DNA from: an uncultured Lachnospiraceae bacterium
GTDB lineage: Bacteria > Bacillota > Clostridia > Lachnospirales > Lachnospiraceae
Assembly (NCBI GenBank): GCA_910585545.1
Contig: CAJUFN010000003.1
Location: forward strand, 132,462-196,461
Direction of reading: 5' to 3'
DNA length: 64,000 nucleotides
The notes under the pieces are model-generated. The model was not told where the DNA came from and made no database searches. It saw only the letters and a program-made list of their open reading frames with translations. Every line of letters begins with the position of its first letter. Within the stretch, counting starts at the first letter, position 1. Below, piece by piece: positions 42,254 through 52,278 of this stretch. A program made the position numbers and the translations under genes.

Positions 42254-43231
42254 CTAAGAAATCACCATCTTATTTTTCTGATCTTTTCTGGATAACATTT
42301 TATATAATTCTAAATTAAATTTCAATACCATTGCCGCTATTTTACGATTCCTTGTAAAATACGGATTCTTTATAATATCTTTCACATGCTTTTTCAGATA
42401 CCGCTTCACATGCTTATATTGTTCAATGTTTCGATATTCTTTTTCTTGCAGCATCCGATCCAACACAACAAAATATGCCCAGAATACGCGAAATTCACTT
42501 TCCGGTATCAATTCTGGATATTTTTCCCGTACCATTTTTATGTTCTTCTCATATGCTTCCACAATATCATAACTTGACTTCTGATATTTCCTCGTCGTAA
42601 TACTTCCGCTTCTATGAACATAATAATACAACGGCTGCGTATCAACGCAAACCGTTTTCACCTGCTGCATCAAATCAATGTGGAAAAATGCATCTTCATA
42701 ATGTCTTCCAACCGGAAAGCATAAATCCTTTATGCATTCTTTTCTTAAAAGCTTATTACAGATGCTTGCCGGTATTTTTTGACCAATCAATATCTGACGA
42801 TATGCCTCTACGTTATCACAAGTATATTTTTCTTTTTTATGATACTGTGGCTTCATATGACTCTGATACACATTGTAGATTCCGCACGTTGCTGCATCTG
42901 CACTGCTCTTTGTTATATTTTCCACCAAAATTTCCAACATATTTTCCGCGATATAATCATCGGAATCAATGAATATCACATATTCTCCCGTTGCGTCCTT
43001 AAGCCCTGCATTACGTGCCGCACTTAACCCTTGATTTTTCTGTGTAATCATTTTTATTCTTTCATCTTTTCTTTTGTATTCCTCACAGATAGCAGGACTT
43101 GTATCTGTAGAACCATCATTTACAAGAATAATCTCCAAATCATTTAATGTCTGGCTCACAATGGAATCCAGACATTTTCGTATATATTTTTCCACATTAT
43201 ATACCGGAACGATCACACTTACTTTTGCCAT
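42254..43231 (-). CDS. Glycosyltransferase, GT2 family
   Basis: A 325-aa GT-A enzyme. VSVIVPVYNVEKYIRKCLDSIVSQ is the nucleotide-sugar binding start, followed by IILVNDGSTDTS and the metal-binding FIDSDDYIAENML. The ATG at 43231 has GGAG 8 bp upstream and gives MAKVSVIVPVYN; the start at 43255 would overlap tarJ. The C-terminal part (residues ~200-320) is helical and basic, likely membrane-associated. Confidence 0.92.
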   Translation of the reverse strand: MAKVSVIVPVYNVEKYIRKCLDSIVSQTLNDLEIILVNDGSTDTSPAICEEYKRKDERIKMITQKNQGLSAARNAGLKDATGEYVIFIDSDDYIAENMLEILVENITKSSADAATCGIYNVYQSHMKPQYHKKEKYTCDNVEAYRQILIGQKIPASICNKLLRKECIKDLCFPVGRHYEDAFFHIDLMQQVKTVCVDTQPLYYYVHRSGSITTRKYQKSSYDIVEAYEKNIKMVREKYPELIPESEFRVFWAYFVVLDRMLQEKEYRNIEQYKHVKRYLKKHVKDIIKNPYFTRNRKIAAMVLKFNLELYKMLSRKDQKNKMVIS

Positions 43232-43242
43232 TTGCCACTCTC

Positions 43243-44256
43243 CTATAATCCCCATTCAAACACTGTCTTAAATGGTGTCTGTGCATCAGTCTGAAATACC
43301 CTGTGAAGATCTCCGACCGAATTTACTTTTTCATCTTCATATACAATTAATTCCAGTCGTTTCTGAAATTTTCTATCCTGCATACAGGCAACCGCTTTTT
43401 CAAAATCTTCTCTTCCCGAACGGCTGCTTCCCACAAACGTCAAACCTTTCTCCAAGATGTCACGCGTATTGATCGCCACGCGGTTCTCACTTACTCCCAT
43501 CAACATCACGCTTCCCTGTGGTCTTATATAACGAATAATGTCTTCGATCGCGTAGTAGCTGCCCTCACCGCCGCAGCATTCAAATGCATGGTCACATGAA
43601 AATGTATCCGGAATAAAGTCTGCCAGTATCGTCTCATCTATAAATGAAAAGTACGATAATTTTCTTGAATTCTTCCCGATGACTACAATCTTGCTTTCAG
43701 GAAACTCCAACCGAAGAATGTTTGCCATCACAAAAGCAAGACTTCCATCTCCCCACACGGCGATCGTATCTCTGCGTTCATGTGAAACCACGGAAAATCT
43801 TCTCACACTATGCGCTGCTACGCTGACGAACTCCGTTACAGCTGCAAGCTTGGGAGACAGTTTTCCACACGGAACTACTCTGTCAACTGGAAGATTAATA
43901 TATTCTCTTAAGAATCCGTCGCTTCCACTTGATAAAAATCTGGCATCCGACGCATAATTTTCAAAAATAACCGGGTCTTCGCACCCTTTCACATTTGGAA
44001 TCAAAGCTACCTTTTCTCCGACTCCGTATGTCCCACTCGGATCATACACAATCTCTCCGCAGCATTCATGAATAAGCGCCATCGGAAGCTTTTTATTCAG
44101 CACCTGCTGGTCTCTTAATCCCAGATAATACCTTTGATCCGCATGACAAATCGCCATGTACCGTGGTTTGATCACCACATCTTTGCCAAAATCCATCTCC
44201 TCATATTTGATTGCAAATGCTCCTGGAGCCACAAGCTGATAAATATAATTAATCAA
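43243..44256 (-). CDS. tarJ: Ribulose-5-phosphate reductase (TarJ-like)
   Basis: Zinc-dependent alcohol-dehydrogenase-family enzyme that reduces ribulose 5-phosphate to ribitol 5-phosphate. It has 337 aa. Matches to TarJ/Bcs1-type proteins include ICHADQRYYLG, LPMALIHECCGEIVYDPSGTY, VALIPN and IAVWGDGSLAFVMANILR (Rossmann). I propose a TTG start at 44256: GGAGG lies 8 bp upstream and the result, MINYIYQLVAPG, matches the Bacillus TarJ start. It overlaps tarI by 8 bp. Together they supply CDP-ribitol for the LicD enzyme upstream. Confidence 0.88.
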   Translation of the reverse strand: MINYIYQLVAPGAFAIKYEEMDFGKDVVIKPRYMAICHADQRYYLGLRDQQVLNKKLPMALIHECCGEIVYDPSGTYGVGEKVALIPNVKGCEDPVIFENYASDARFLSSGSDGFLREYINLPVDRVVPCGKLSPKLAAVTEFVSVAAHSVRRFSVVSHERRDTIAVWGDGSLAFVMANILRLEFPESKIVVIGKNSRKLSYFSFIDETILADFIPDTFSCDHAFECCGGEGSYYAIEDIIRYIRPQGSVMLMGVSENRVAINTRDILEKGLTFVGSSRSGREDFEKAVACMQDRKFQKRLELIVYEDEKVNSVGDLHRVFQTDAQTPFKTVFEWGL

Positions 44257-44965
44257 TGAAATTTCCTCCAACCATTGCCTGCGCGACATTGTAATCGCTA
44301 ATTGTTGTAAGTTTCATATTTGACGGTTCTCCCTGCACAAGATAGACCGGATGATCTCTTACCACTGCTATCTTGCAGGCATCTGTTAAAATTCCCCTTT
44401 CCGCCTCATTCAACTCTTCATATAATCTTCGCAGCAACGTGATCTGGAAACTTTGCGGCGTCTGCCCCTGATACATCTTGTCACGCACCGGAATCTTTGA
44501 AATGCTCTCTCCATCTTCAGAGACTACAATCGTATCGGTTGCCGGTATCACAGTATCACACGCTTTATATTTCAAAACCGCATCAATATTGTCGTTAATA
44601 ATTCTTGATGTAAGGAATGGGCGCACCGAATCATGCGTAATAATATAATGCTCTTCGGACGAACCATGCTTTGCTTCAATTGCATCTACGATATTCATAA
44701 TCGTACTGTTTCTATCCGTTCCGCCCTCCACGATATGAACACATTCCCGTTTTATTCTGATATATTTTTCCACAAGCGATTCCATATGCGTCAGCCAGCT
44801 TGGATGTACGCCTACATAAATTTCATCAATCCGTTCGTTTAGTAAAAACTTCTCCAACGTATGGATAACGATCGGTCTTCCGCCTAAATCCAAAAACTGC
44901 TTCGGCATATCTGCAATATTCATTCTGGAGCCAACGCCCCCAGCTAAAATCCCTGCAAAAATCAT
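44249..44965 (-). CDS. tarI: Ribitol-5-phosphate cytidylyltransferase (TarI/IspD family)
   Basis: A 238-aa cytidylyltransferase. The nucleotide-binding start is FAGILAGGVGSRMNIADMPKQFLDLGGRPIVIHTLEKFL, followed by GGTDRNSTIMN and ITHDSVRPFLT. IspD has a similar fold, but the overlap with tarJ and the neighbouring licD argue for CDP-ribitol synthesis. The ATG at 44965 overlaps the licD stop as ATGA and has GGAGG 7 bp upstream; the frame extends to 44983 without a better start. Confidence 0.9.
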   Translation of the reverse strand: MIFAGILAGGVGSRMNIADMPKQFLDLGGRPIVIHTLEKFLLNERIDEIYVGVHPSWLTHMESLVEKYIRIKRECVHIVEGGTDRNSTIMNIVDAIEAKHGSSEEHYIITHDSVRPFLTSRIINDNIDAVLKYKACDTVIPATDTIVVSEDGESISKIPVRDKMYQGQTPQSFQITLLRRLYEELNEAERGILTDACKIAVVRDHPVYLVQGEPSNMKLTTISDYNVAQAMVGGNFID

Positions 44966-45834
44966 TTTCCTTCCTCCACACAATAATACTTCCCTTTATA
45001 GTCCGAATAACTATGTTCCAAATCAAGATACTTGAAATCATGATGTGGTTTTCGTTTTTCTTTTGGCGGCATCTGCATATAATCACCAAATGCAATCCTA
45101 AGATACACATCTGCGCCAACCGGTATCGGAAGACTCGTATCTTCAAACTCCTTCCAAACCGCTTTTCGAAATGCTCCTGCCGGATACTTTTTCTTCATAT
45201 AATACGGACCGGAGCACAATTCCGTAATAAACTTGCTCTCTTCGATACGGTATCTCGTCATCTGCTTTTTAGCAAATGTCCATATATGATAACGCACTCT
45301 CTTAAACGGAACCATCGCAAGCGCCATTTTCCCCACTATCGTCATAAGTTTTCCATGATTGACCGGCACCGTCTGTGCACAATACATCGAATAGATCAAC
45401 GCCCAAAAGCACTGCATTTTCCTCTTGAATCTCGAATCCGGATATCCATCTAAGGGCAGCACGTCCAATGCAACTCCATGCGGCATATCCAGATCATCCT
45501 GATATGGTTTGATCAGCGTCGTTTCTTTATCCCGAATCGTAAAAAACAGGTTCCGATCCACATGATGCTTGTCCGATACACTCAAATAATATTTTTTCGT
45601 ATCTGCTTTTTCATTCCAAATCTTGATCAGCTTCTCATAATCCTTTCGCGGCATGAAAAAATCAAGGTCGTCATCCCATGGGATAAATCCTTTGTGCCGC
45701 AGTGTTCCGATGCAGCCGCCCCCACACAGATAGCATAATAATTGATTCTCTTCACAAAAATCTGCAAAATATTTTGCCATCTCAAGACTTTTCTTCTGCA
45801 ATGCCATTAATTGTTCCTGATTAAAATCGCTCAT
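44962..45834 (-). CDS. LicD family phosphotransferase
   Basis: LicD proteins transfer phospho-groups such as phosphocholine or phosphoribitol from a CDP donor onto glycans. It has 290 aa with the family core: LCGGGCIGTLRHKGFIPWDDDLDFFMPRKDYEKL, carrying the metal-binding DDD region, followed by GVALDVLPLDGYP. Its coupling to tarI and tarJ suggests ribitol phosphate as the transferred group. It acts in the cytoplasm before export. Confidence 0.9.
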   Translation of the reverse strand: MSDFNQEQLMALQKKSLEMAKYFADFCEENQLLCYLCGGGCIGTLRHKGFIPWDDDLDFFMPRKDYEKLIKIWNEKADTKKYYLSVSDKHHVDRNLFFTIRDKETTLIKPYQDDLDMPHGVALDVLPLDGYPDSRFKRKMQCFWALIYSMYCAQTVPVNHGKLMTIVGKMALAMVPFKRVRYHIWTFAKKQMTRYRIEESKFITELCSGPYYMKKKYPAGAFRKAVWKEFEDTSLPIPVGADVYLRIAFGDYMQMPPKEKRKPHHDFKYLDLEHSYSDYKGKYYCVEEGK

Positions 45835-45845
45835 AGCAATCTCTC

Positions 45846-47381
45846 CTAACTGATTTCACCTTGACATTCCTTAGGATACAGATGCAGAAATTTTAAAATT
45901 TTCTGTATCCAGCCACATTTCGTACATATAAATGCTCCCAAATAACATGCTCCTACACATGCCCAGAACTGTAACGTTACAATAAAAGTAAGCCATCCTG
46001 TAGCTTCTGCTCTTGGCATGAAGAAAATCGTGGTCAGACAGATCAGAATTATCGTACTTGATAAAACTTTCTTTCCAAACCAGTGTACCATTGCAATCGT
46101 AATAATACCTAAAATAATACTAAATATGATTACTCCGATGTATCCAAAATCAAAATATGTTTCAAGAATATAGGAAGAGCCTCTCCCATGCCCTTTAAAA
46201 TATTCTTCCGGATAAGATATATACGAAAAATTGTGTGAAAAATTATTGCTTATCTTTCCTGCAATTTCATTATTTCCAGATGGAATTGGGATACTTCCAA
46301 ATAATTTCTGCCCAATTGTTCCATGCTTGATATAATCAATCATTCCGCCAAACGTATAATTCTTTGGTCTAAGAGTCCGGATACCTGCCCGATACCCATA
46401 AGCAATTGCCATCGCATCAAAACTTACGCCCTGTCCTATAAAAAAATCTGTTAATATCATAAATGGATTTTTAATACTAACAGCATTTCCCACACGGATT
46501 GGTGCATATACTGCCATAAAAATCAGCGTGCCCGGAATTGTAATGATAAGTAAAATACTTTCTATTTTACCAAGCCATTTTTTTTCATCCTCTTCTCTTA
46601 TTTTATCTCTAAGCCAATAATAAATCAGAATAAACAAGCTATTTAACATAATCAGATTACGAAGTCCTAAAAGCAATGAAGGAATTGCTGATATCTCGAA
46701 AATCGCCAATGGTACAAAAGCCTTACCCTTTTTAGGCAGCGTTGCCAGAAAAATACATAAACTATACTTGTGAAAAGAGGCAATTGTATGTATGATACCT
46801 GGAAGCTTGCTTTGAAACCCATTGTAATATTCTAAGTAATTTCCTCGTCCAATTATCAAAAGCGGCTCTATCTGCTGTATCAGATAAAATATGATAGACA
46901 CCCCAAACACACATAATGATACTAGTTGTAAAAATGCGACCAAAGACTTATCTTTTGATCTTTCTGCCGCCTTAGCCTTCATTCTGGATTTTTGCTTCCT
47001 GTCATCATATTTTTCTATAATAACCCCGCCTGCAAAGAGACTAATTAGCGCCAAAAATAAAAGCCCTAATGCAAACCAGATATTCTCTGCTTGCTGCGAA
47101 GAAGCATTCCACCATTTTGTTCCTCTGAACATACCAATAATCGGTCTTGACAACAAAAATGTAAAAAATGTAACATGAAGCATTCCAAATACAAATCTCT
47201 TGTTCCATTTCTTTAATGCAAAGAGCATACTGTTTAAGTACATAAACAAAAGTCCCAACGCAAACGTATTCATAGATTGAGACCAATACCCGGCTGTAAT
47301 AGATATAAGCGCACCAAGCATGCAGATACTTTGCAGAACAGTCCATGAACTTATCTTTCTCTTCATTTTGCTTTCATCCAT
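45846..47381 (-). CDS. O-antigen polymerase family protein (Wzy-like), first copy
   Basis: A 511-aa membrane protein with 10-12 helices. The O-antigen polymerase pattern includes a large outer loop near residues 310-390 with the Arg/Tyr-rich IRTLRPKNYTFGGMIDYIKHG and SYPEEYFKGHGRGSSYILETYFDFGYIGVI. It would join repeat units at the outer membrane face. A second polymerase/ligase-like gene lies at 50838-52277. Confidence 0.83.
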   Translation of the reverse strand: MDESKMKRKISSWTVLQSICMLGALISITAGYWSQSMNTFALGLLFMYLNSMLFALKKWNKRFVFGMLHVTFFTFLLSRPIIGMFRGTKWWNASSQQAENIWFALGLLFLALISLFAGGVIIEKYDDRKQKSRMKAKAAERSKDKSLVAFLQLVSLCVFGVSIIFYLIQQIEPLLIIGRGNYLEYYNGFQSKLPGIIHTIASFHKYSLCIFLATLPKKGKAFVPLAIFEISAIPSLLLGLRNLIMLNSLFILIYYWLRDKIREEDEKKWLGKIESILLIITIPGTLIFMAVYAPIRVGNAVSIKNPFMILTDFFIGQGVSFDAMAIAYGYRAGIRTLRPKNYTFGGMIDYIKHGTIGQKLFGSIPIPSGNNEIAGKISNNFSHNFSYISYPEEYFKGHGRGSSYILETYFDFGYIGVIIFSIILGIITIAMVHWFGKKVLSSTIILICLTTIFFMPRAEATGWLTFIVTLQFWACVGACYLGAFICTKCGWIQKILKFLHLYPKECQGEIS

Positions 47382-47390
47382 ATTTTACTC

Positions 47391-48386
47391 CTATTCTTTT
47401 CTTCTTCTCCAAAACGGCATATGAATGATTCCAACTAATGTACCTAATCCATACGCTATATGCAAAGAAGCGAAAATAAATGGTAACATCAAGTATTGAA
47501 TATATTTCTTTTCATTTTTCACTGCAATATAAGACATAAACAAATTAACGATCAAATATATAACCCCTAATATACCGATTGGCCACATACTCCATCTCAT
47601 CAAAATTATACTAGCAATCAATCCTACTACAAAACACAACGGCACAAAATGATAAAGCGAAAAACAATTCGGCTCAATTCCTAAAGTAAGACCAATCCAA
47701 TATCCATTTCCATACTTTTGCTTCAACATCTTTCGCCAGGTATTGCGTGTATGTTGATATGAACTAATTTCTGGATTAAAATAAATCCTATATCCTGCTT
47801 TTCTAATCCGATAATGCATCTCATTATCCTCTGTTCTTCCAAGCTTTTCATTAAAAAGTCCCACTTTTTCAAATACTTCTTTCCGATATGCGCCATGAAA
47901 AACTGATTTCACATACCTCTTTTTATGTCCTTTCCGGTAAGGCGCGATACCGCTTCCAAACATTGATGACTCAGCTAACAGCAACGTATATTTCCACGGT
48001 GTATTCTCTTCCGAAATATTTGGTCTTGATCCTCCTACTATATGTTCACCTTTTTTCAGGCATTCCACACTTTTAGTCACAAACTCTTTCGGTATCATGG
48101 TATGTGCATCTATGCGAATAATGATTTCTTCTTGAGATGTCTGAATTGCAACATTCCAGCCTGCCGCCTGAATTTTCTTAGGATTATCAACAACAACAAC
48201 TCTGATAAACCCATTATCTTCTTTTGCAAACTCCTGCATCAACTCTTTTGTTCTATCTGTAGACATACTATTGACAAGTATAATCTCCATTTTTTCATGA
48301 GGGTAATCCTGATTTCTTATGTCTTGAAACAGTGAACAAATCGCTTTTTCCTCATTATATGCAATTACACAAAATGATACTGTCAT
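47391..48386 (-). CDS. Glycosyltransferase, GT2 family with C-terminal membrane helices
   Basis: A 331-aa protein. The GT-A domain shows VSFCVIAYNEEKAI, ILVNSMSTDRTKELM, IIRIDAHTMIPKEFV and LGRTEDNEMHYRIRKAGYRIYF. The C-terminal ~90 residues form two or three membrane helices. This layout is typical of ExoA/succinoglycan-type glycosyltransferases that work on lipid-linked sugars at the inner membrane face. Confidence 0.88.
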   Translation of the reverse strand: MTVSFCVIAYNEEKAICSLFQDIRNQDYPHEKMEIILVNSMSTDRTKELMQEFAKEDNGFIRVVVVDNPKKIQAAGWNVAIQTSQEEIIIRIDAHTMIPKEFVTKSVECLKKGEHIVGGSRPNISEENTPWKYTLLLAESSMFGSGIAPYRKGHKKRYVKSVFHGAYRKEVFEKVGLFNEKLGRTEDNEMHYRIRKAGYRIYFNPEISSYQHTRNTWRKMLKQKYGNGYWIGLTLGIEPNCFSLYHFVPLCFVVGLIASIILMRWSMWPIGILGVIYLIVNLFMSYIAVKNEKKYIQYLMLPFIFASLHIAYGLGTLVGIIHMPFWRRRKE

Positions 48387-48431
48387 TTTCTTCCTCCCGT
48401 TTATTTCGTTGCTTCAAACTTTACCTATGGT

Positions 48432-49712
48432 TCAATTCTCCAGACATTTTTTTCTAAGATATCCCCAATAAACAACTGCAGATCCTAAATATACAATACC
48501 TGTTGCTACACCGGCACCCCAAATTCCCCATACTTGTATTGCCATATAGGTTAGTAACACATGAACAGCACATGATATACCTGCAACAATTGCATTAAAC
48601 TTCGCTATTCCGATTGCCGGAAGGAAATTCATTGGAATCATACGTACAGATGCATTAATGGCATTCACAATCCAAAAGACATTAGAAAGTATAATTGCAT
48701 CTTCATACCTGTTTCCATAAGCCATTCTTATAACAAAAGGTCCTAATATGATACCTAATACTGTAATGCCCCCAATCAATGCAGATGATACCAAGCCTAC
48801 CTTTTTTGATAGTTTCCAAATTTCTTCCTTATCCTCCATTTTCGCAATAATCGTAAAATAATAAATAATAATCGATTGTGTGACAAAAGATAACTGTCCT
48901 GGAATCAAAATTGCGACTTTATAATTAGCCGTTATAATCTCATCTCTTAATAGTTCATTAATCAATGTCATTTCATTCATAGGCATGATCAGTGAAAAAA
49001 GACTGGAAATCATAAGAGATAATGACATTACAATAAATTCTTTTTTTTCCTGAAATGATAGTTTTTGAGCTCGTTCACCTTGCAACTGTTTCTTTAAAAA
49101 TTTATACGCCAGTAAAATTGCTGTTCCAATTGCCAGATAACGTGCAATCGCAATTCCTTTTACCCCTATGATCACTACAAACATTACGCTTCCGATAAAT
49201 ATAATTGTAGTTTGTACAACTGACATATTCGCAAACAATTTATTATTGGCATGAGCACGGCAATAATTCATAATTGTGTTAAGTACATTCATGAAAATAG
49301 GATACAAACACAATACATAAACCATTCCTTTCGCTTCTGGAAATGGAATTTCAAAAAAAGTCACGTATGCCATAACAAATAGAACTAAAATGCTCTGAAA
49401 TAAGGTGCCATACTTCATTGCAAATAAAAAATATGCCTTGTCCGTTGATTTTTTCTTAGCTGTCGCACAATATTTAAGAATAGCTGACGACATTCCCATC
49501 CCTGCAAATGCAATAACATAATTATATAGGTTGTCTGCATATGCTAAATAGGCATAATCCTGCTTATTCACAAGCCGCACAACTACTATACTGGATATAA
49601 AGGCAATCATTTTTACCAAAGTATTTCCAATAAATACATGAAAAAATCCTTTTCTAAACAGTTCTTTTAGTTTTTCTTTTAACTTTTGACTTTTTTGTAT
49701 GTTCTTTTCCAT
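48432..49712 (-). CDS. Polysaccharide flippase-like protein, second copy
   Basis: A 426-aa protein with ~12 hydrophobic helices and a Lys-rich cytoplasmic start. FIGNTLVKMIAFISSIVVVRLVNKQDYAYLAYADNLYNYVIAF is a typical Wzx/MOP opening. It is shorter than the flippase at 39615 and dissimilar to it by eye. Two flippases in one locus suggest two export routes or a merged cluster. It lies 6 bp before the aminotransferase gene (transcription order: aminotransferase, then flippase). Confidence 0.85.
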   Translation of the reverse strand: MEKNIQKSQKLKEKLKELFRKGFFHVFIGNTLVKMIAFISSIVVVRLVNKQDYAYLAYADNLYNYVIAFAGMGMSSAILKYCATAKKKSTDKAYFLFAMKYGTLFQSILVLFVMAYVTFFEIPFPEAKGMVYVLCLYPIFMNVLNTIMNYCRAHANNKLFANMSVVQTTIIFIGSVMFVVIIGVKGIAIARYLAIGTAILLAYKFLKKQLQGERAQKLSFQEKKEFIVMSLSLMISSLFSLIMPMNEMTLINELLRDEIITANYKVAILIPGQLSFVTQSIIIYYFTIIAKMEDKEEIWKLSKKVGLVSSALIGGITVLGIILGPFVIRMAYGNRYEDAIILSNVFWIVNAINASVRMIPMNFLPAIGIAKFNAIVAGISCAVHVLLTYMAIQVWGIWGAGVATGIVYLGSAVVYWGYLRKKCLEN

Positions 49713-49717
49713 TTTTG

Positions 49718-50848
49718 TTACTTTCTATCTAAAATTTTTCTAATCTCACCTGCAATGAATTCTATTTCCTCCGTCTTCATATATGGATGCATCGGAAGAG
49801 CCAAAACTGTATCACATAATTTCTCTGTATTTTTACATTCCACATATTCTTTCAAATTACCAAAAGCCGTTTGTTTGTGCATTGCTTTCGGATAATATAT
49901 CATAGTAGGAATATCTTTTTCTTTCAATTTCTTTTGAATCTCATCTCTTTGCTCTTTTGATTCTAGTTGAATCGTGTATTGAGCCCAACTTGAATACATC
50001 TCTTTTGGAACTATCGGAGTTTTTACAACTCCATACAAAAGATTGGTATATTGCTCAGCCACTTTATTCACAGCTTCTACTTCATATTCACAAAATGCTT
50101 TTAATTTCACTTGAAGAATTGCCGCTTGTATAGTATCCAATCTTGAATTCCATCCAACGCGCACATTATCATATTTAAATGTTCCTTTTCCATGTACACG
50201 GATAGATTCTAAATATTCTGCAACTACATCATCATTTGTGAAGATTGCTCCGCCATCGCCATAGCATCCCAAAGGCTTTGCAGGAAAGAAAGACGTTGTA
50301 GCTGCATTTCCAAAGCTGCACGCTCTTTTTTCTCCTATTCTGCCGCCGAATCCCTGAGCACCGTCTTCCAGCAATAGTAAGTGATTCTCTTCTGCTATTT
50401 TCTCTAAACTAGAATAATCTGCCGGCTGTCCGAACAAATCTACCGCAATGATTGCCTTTGGATTTAATTTTCCTTCTTCCTTTACCGCTTTTATTGCTGC
50501 TTTCAATGAGTCTATATCAGCATTGAATGTATCCATACAGACATCATAAAATACAGGAGTGGCCCCTTCAAACGCTACAACCTCTCCGGAAGCGAAAAAC
50601 GTAAAATCCGGTACAAATACTGCATCCCCTTCTTTTATATCCCATGCCATCATGACCATAGACAGGGCATCCGTTCCATTTCCACAGGTGATACAATGTT
50701 TCACACCTACATACTCTGCCAACTCTCTTTCTAATTCCGCCACCTGTTTTCCACCAATAAAATTACAGTCTGACATTACATTCAACACGGCCTGATCTAT
50801 ATCCTCTTTTAATACTCTATACTGTTCTTTCAAATCTCTAAATTGCAT
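49718..50848 (-). CDS. DegT/DnrJ/EryC1 aminotransferase (WbpE/WlbC-like)
   Basis: A PLP-dependent sugar aminotransferase, 376 aa. Features are the VKHCITCGNGTDALSMVMMAWDI phosphate-binding segment, LEDGAQGFGG, and the PLP lysine in SFFPAKPLGCYGDGGAI. In the pathway to UDP-2,3-diacetamido-2,3-dideoxy-glucuronate, WbpE-type enzymes aminate the 3-keto sugar made by WbpB. All partner enzymes (dehydrogenase, oxidoreductase, acetyltransferase) are nearby, so that assignment is good. GGGAGG precedes the ATG. Confidence 0.9.
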   Translation of the reverse strand: MQFRDLKEQYRVLKEDIDQAVLNVMSDCNFIGGKQVAELERELAEYVGVKHCITCGNGTDALSMVMMAWDIKEGDAVFVPDFTFFASGEVVAFEGATPVFYDVCMDTFNADIDSLKAAIKAVKEEGKLNPKAIIAVDLFGQPADYSSLEKIAEENHLLLLEDGAQGFGGRIGEKRACSFGNAATTSFFPAKPLGCYGDGGAIFTNDDVVAEYLESIRVHGKGTFKYDNVRVGWNSRLDTIQAAILQVKLKAFCEYEVEAVNKVAEQYTNLLYGVVKTPIVPKEMYSSWAQYTIQLESKEQRDEIQKKLKEKDIPTMIYYPKAMHKQTAFGNLKEYVECKNTEKLCDTVLALPMHPYMKTEEIEFIAGEIRKILDRK

Positions 50849-52277
50849 TTGTCTTCCTCCCCTGAACTTTCTTTATCTCCATTTCTTTGAGACAATCCTT
50901 TTTCGTATTCGTCAAAAGTACAATAATAAAAACTCCAATCCAAAAATTCTTATAAGCAAGAATTCCATGTGGGAATGATAATAATATGCTAAAATATGGT
51001 ACTCCTATTAATATCCCTGCAAACCAAAACTGATAATTTTTTCTTATTCCTTTTAACACATATACTATAAGTGATATCATAATCCCAAGGCCTAATAATA
51101 ATTTCACAATTCCACCTGTAACTAAATCAGTAAGCAGAAAATTGTGCGGATACATCCAATGCGTACGGAAAATATTCTTGTCTTTTAACGAAGCATAGGT
51201 TCGCATCAATATTTCCTCATTCCTTGGTGTATCATACAAATCAGATCCATAGGAAGAACCTTTTCCAATAAGTTTTTCTTTCGTACTAAATCTCTGAAAC
51301 TCATCTATAGCAATTTTCCATATAACATTCCTTTTATTTCCAGCCTCTCCGCTGACAATTGTCTTCATGCTGGAGTTAATGTTATTTTCCTTGAATTCTT
51401 TTTTACTATTCCCATAATTGTAAACATAATCAAACATATTATTCATACATGCAGAAAAAGCAAATACCCCCACCAGGGTTCCAGCAATTAAGCCCACTAT
51501 CCATTTTCCCTTTTTTGCTTTAAATTTTATATTTACATGTATAAGAATTCCTACTATTACAACTCCTGATGCACACTCTATAATAAAACTTCTCCTGGAG
51601 CCCGCTAAATATATCACGGACAACTCAAAAATAGAATATAGCAACGTTACGGTAAAAAGCATTTTTGAGCCAATGCGTTTTTCCCATTTTAAATACGTCC
51701 GCATAATATACCAGATTCCTGATGTAAATCCCAAAATAATAAGCGTTGAAAACTGATTATAATCTGTTATCGTTGAAAGCCGACGTTCATATATAACCGG
51801 AAATAATCCAACAAAATAATTCACAATTGAAATAATTGAAATAATTAGTCCTGAAAGTGCTACACAGAATAAAACCCTGTTCATCATTTGTTTTATATCA
51901 TCTTGTTTCACTGCCCAGATAACCAAATACATTCCTATAAACACTATCATCATGATCGCTACGATATATTTCGTAAGCGCATATGAGATATCTTGCGTAT
52001 ATGAAAAGCTTATTATATCAAAAATTATATAACAGCTCAAAAATCCCCAAAAAATAATATTTGTTTTAATAATCCCACTTATATCACGACAAATTTTGGT
52101 CATATTTTTTCTGCCGTTTATAAACACTTCTCTCGCTAAAAGAAGCATACAGCAAATATATGTAATTTTAAATATACTAAAAGAAAAATCCAGAGCACTT
52201 TCTACCATTTGCAAGACCAGCGTAATATACCAAACGCCTTCTGCCAATGTAATCTTCTTTGATTTTTCACATTTCAT
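50838..52277 (-). CDS. O-antigen ligase/polymerase family protein, second copy
   Basis: A ~479-aa membrane protein with ~11 helices and a large outer loop (residues ~270-370). In that loop GKGSSYGSDLYDTPRNEEILMRTYAS and TGGIVKLLLGLG echo the Wzy_C domain. The ATG at 52277 has a GGGG ribosome-binding site 9 bp upstream and is preferred over an upstream TTG inside the acetyltransferase gene. The DNA is visibly AT-richer than its neighbours. It could be the real polymerase of the repeat unit or act on a second glycan. Confidence 0.82.
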   Translation of the reverse strand: MKCEKSKKITLAEGVWYITLVLQMVESALDFSFSIFKITYICCMLLLAREVFINGRKNMTKICRDISGIIKTNIIFWGFLSCYIIFDIISFSYTQDISYALTKYIVAIMMIVFIGMYLVIWAVKQDDIKQMMNRVLFCVALSGLIISIISIVNYFVGLFPVIYERRLSTITDYNQFSTLIILGFTSGIWYIMRTYLKWEKRIGSKMLFTVTLLYSIFELSVIYLAGSRRSFIIECASGVVIVGILIHVNIKFKAKKGKWIVGLIAGTLVGVFAFSACMNNMFDYVYNYGNSKKEFKENNINSSMKTIVSGEAGNKRNVIWKIAIDEFQRFSTKEKLIGKGSSYGSDLYDTPRNEEILMRTYASLKDKNIFRTHWMYPHNFLLTDLVTGGIVKLLLGLGIMISLIVYVLKGIRKNYQFWFAGILIGVPYFSILLSFPHGILAYKNFWIGVFIIVLLTNTKKDCLKEMEIKKVQGRKTNAI

Positions 52278-52278
52278 A

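Noticed and set aside
43243..44289. TarJ start at the ATG at 44289
   Set aside because: It would overlap tarI by 41 bp without a Shine-Dalgarno; the TTG at 44256 has GGAGG and matches the family N-terminus.
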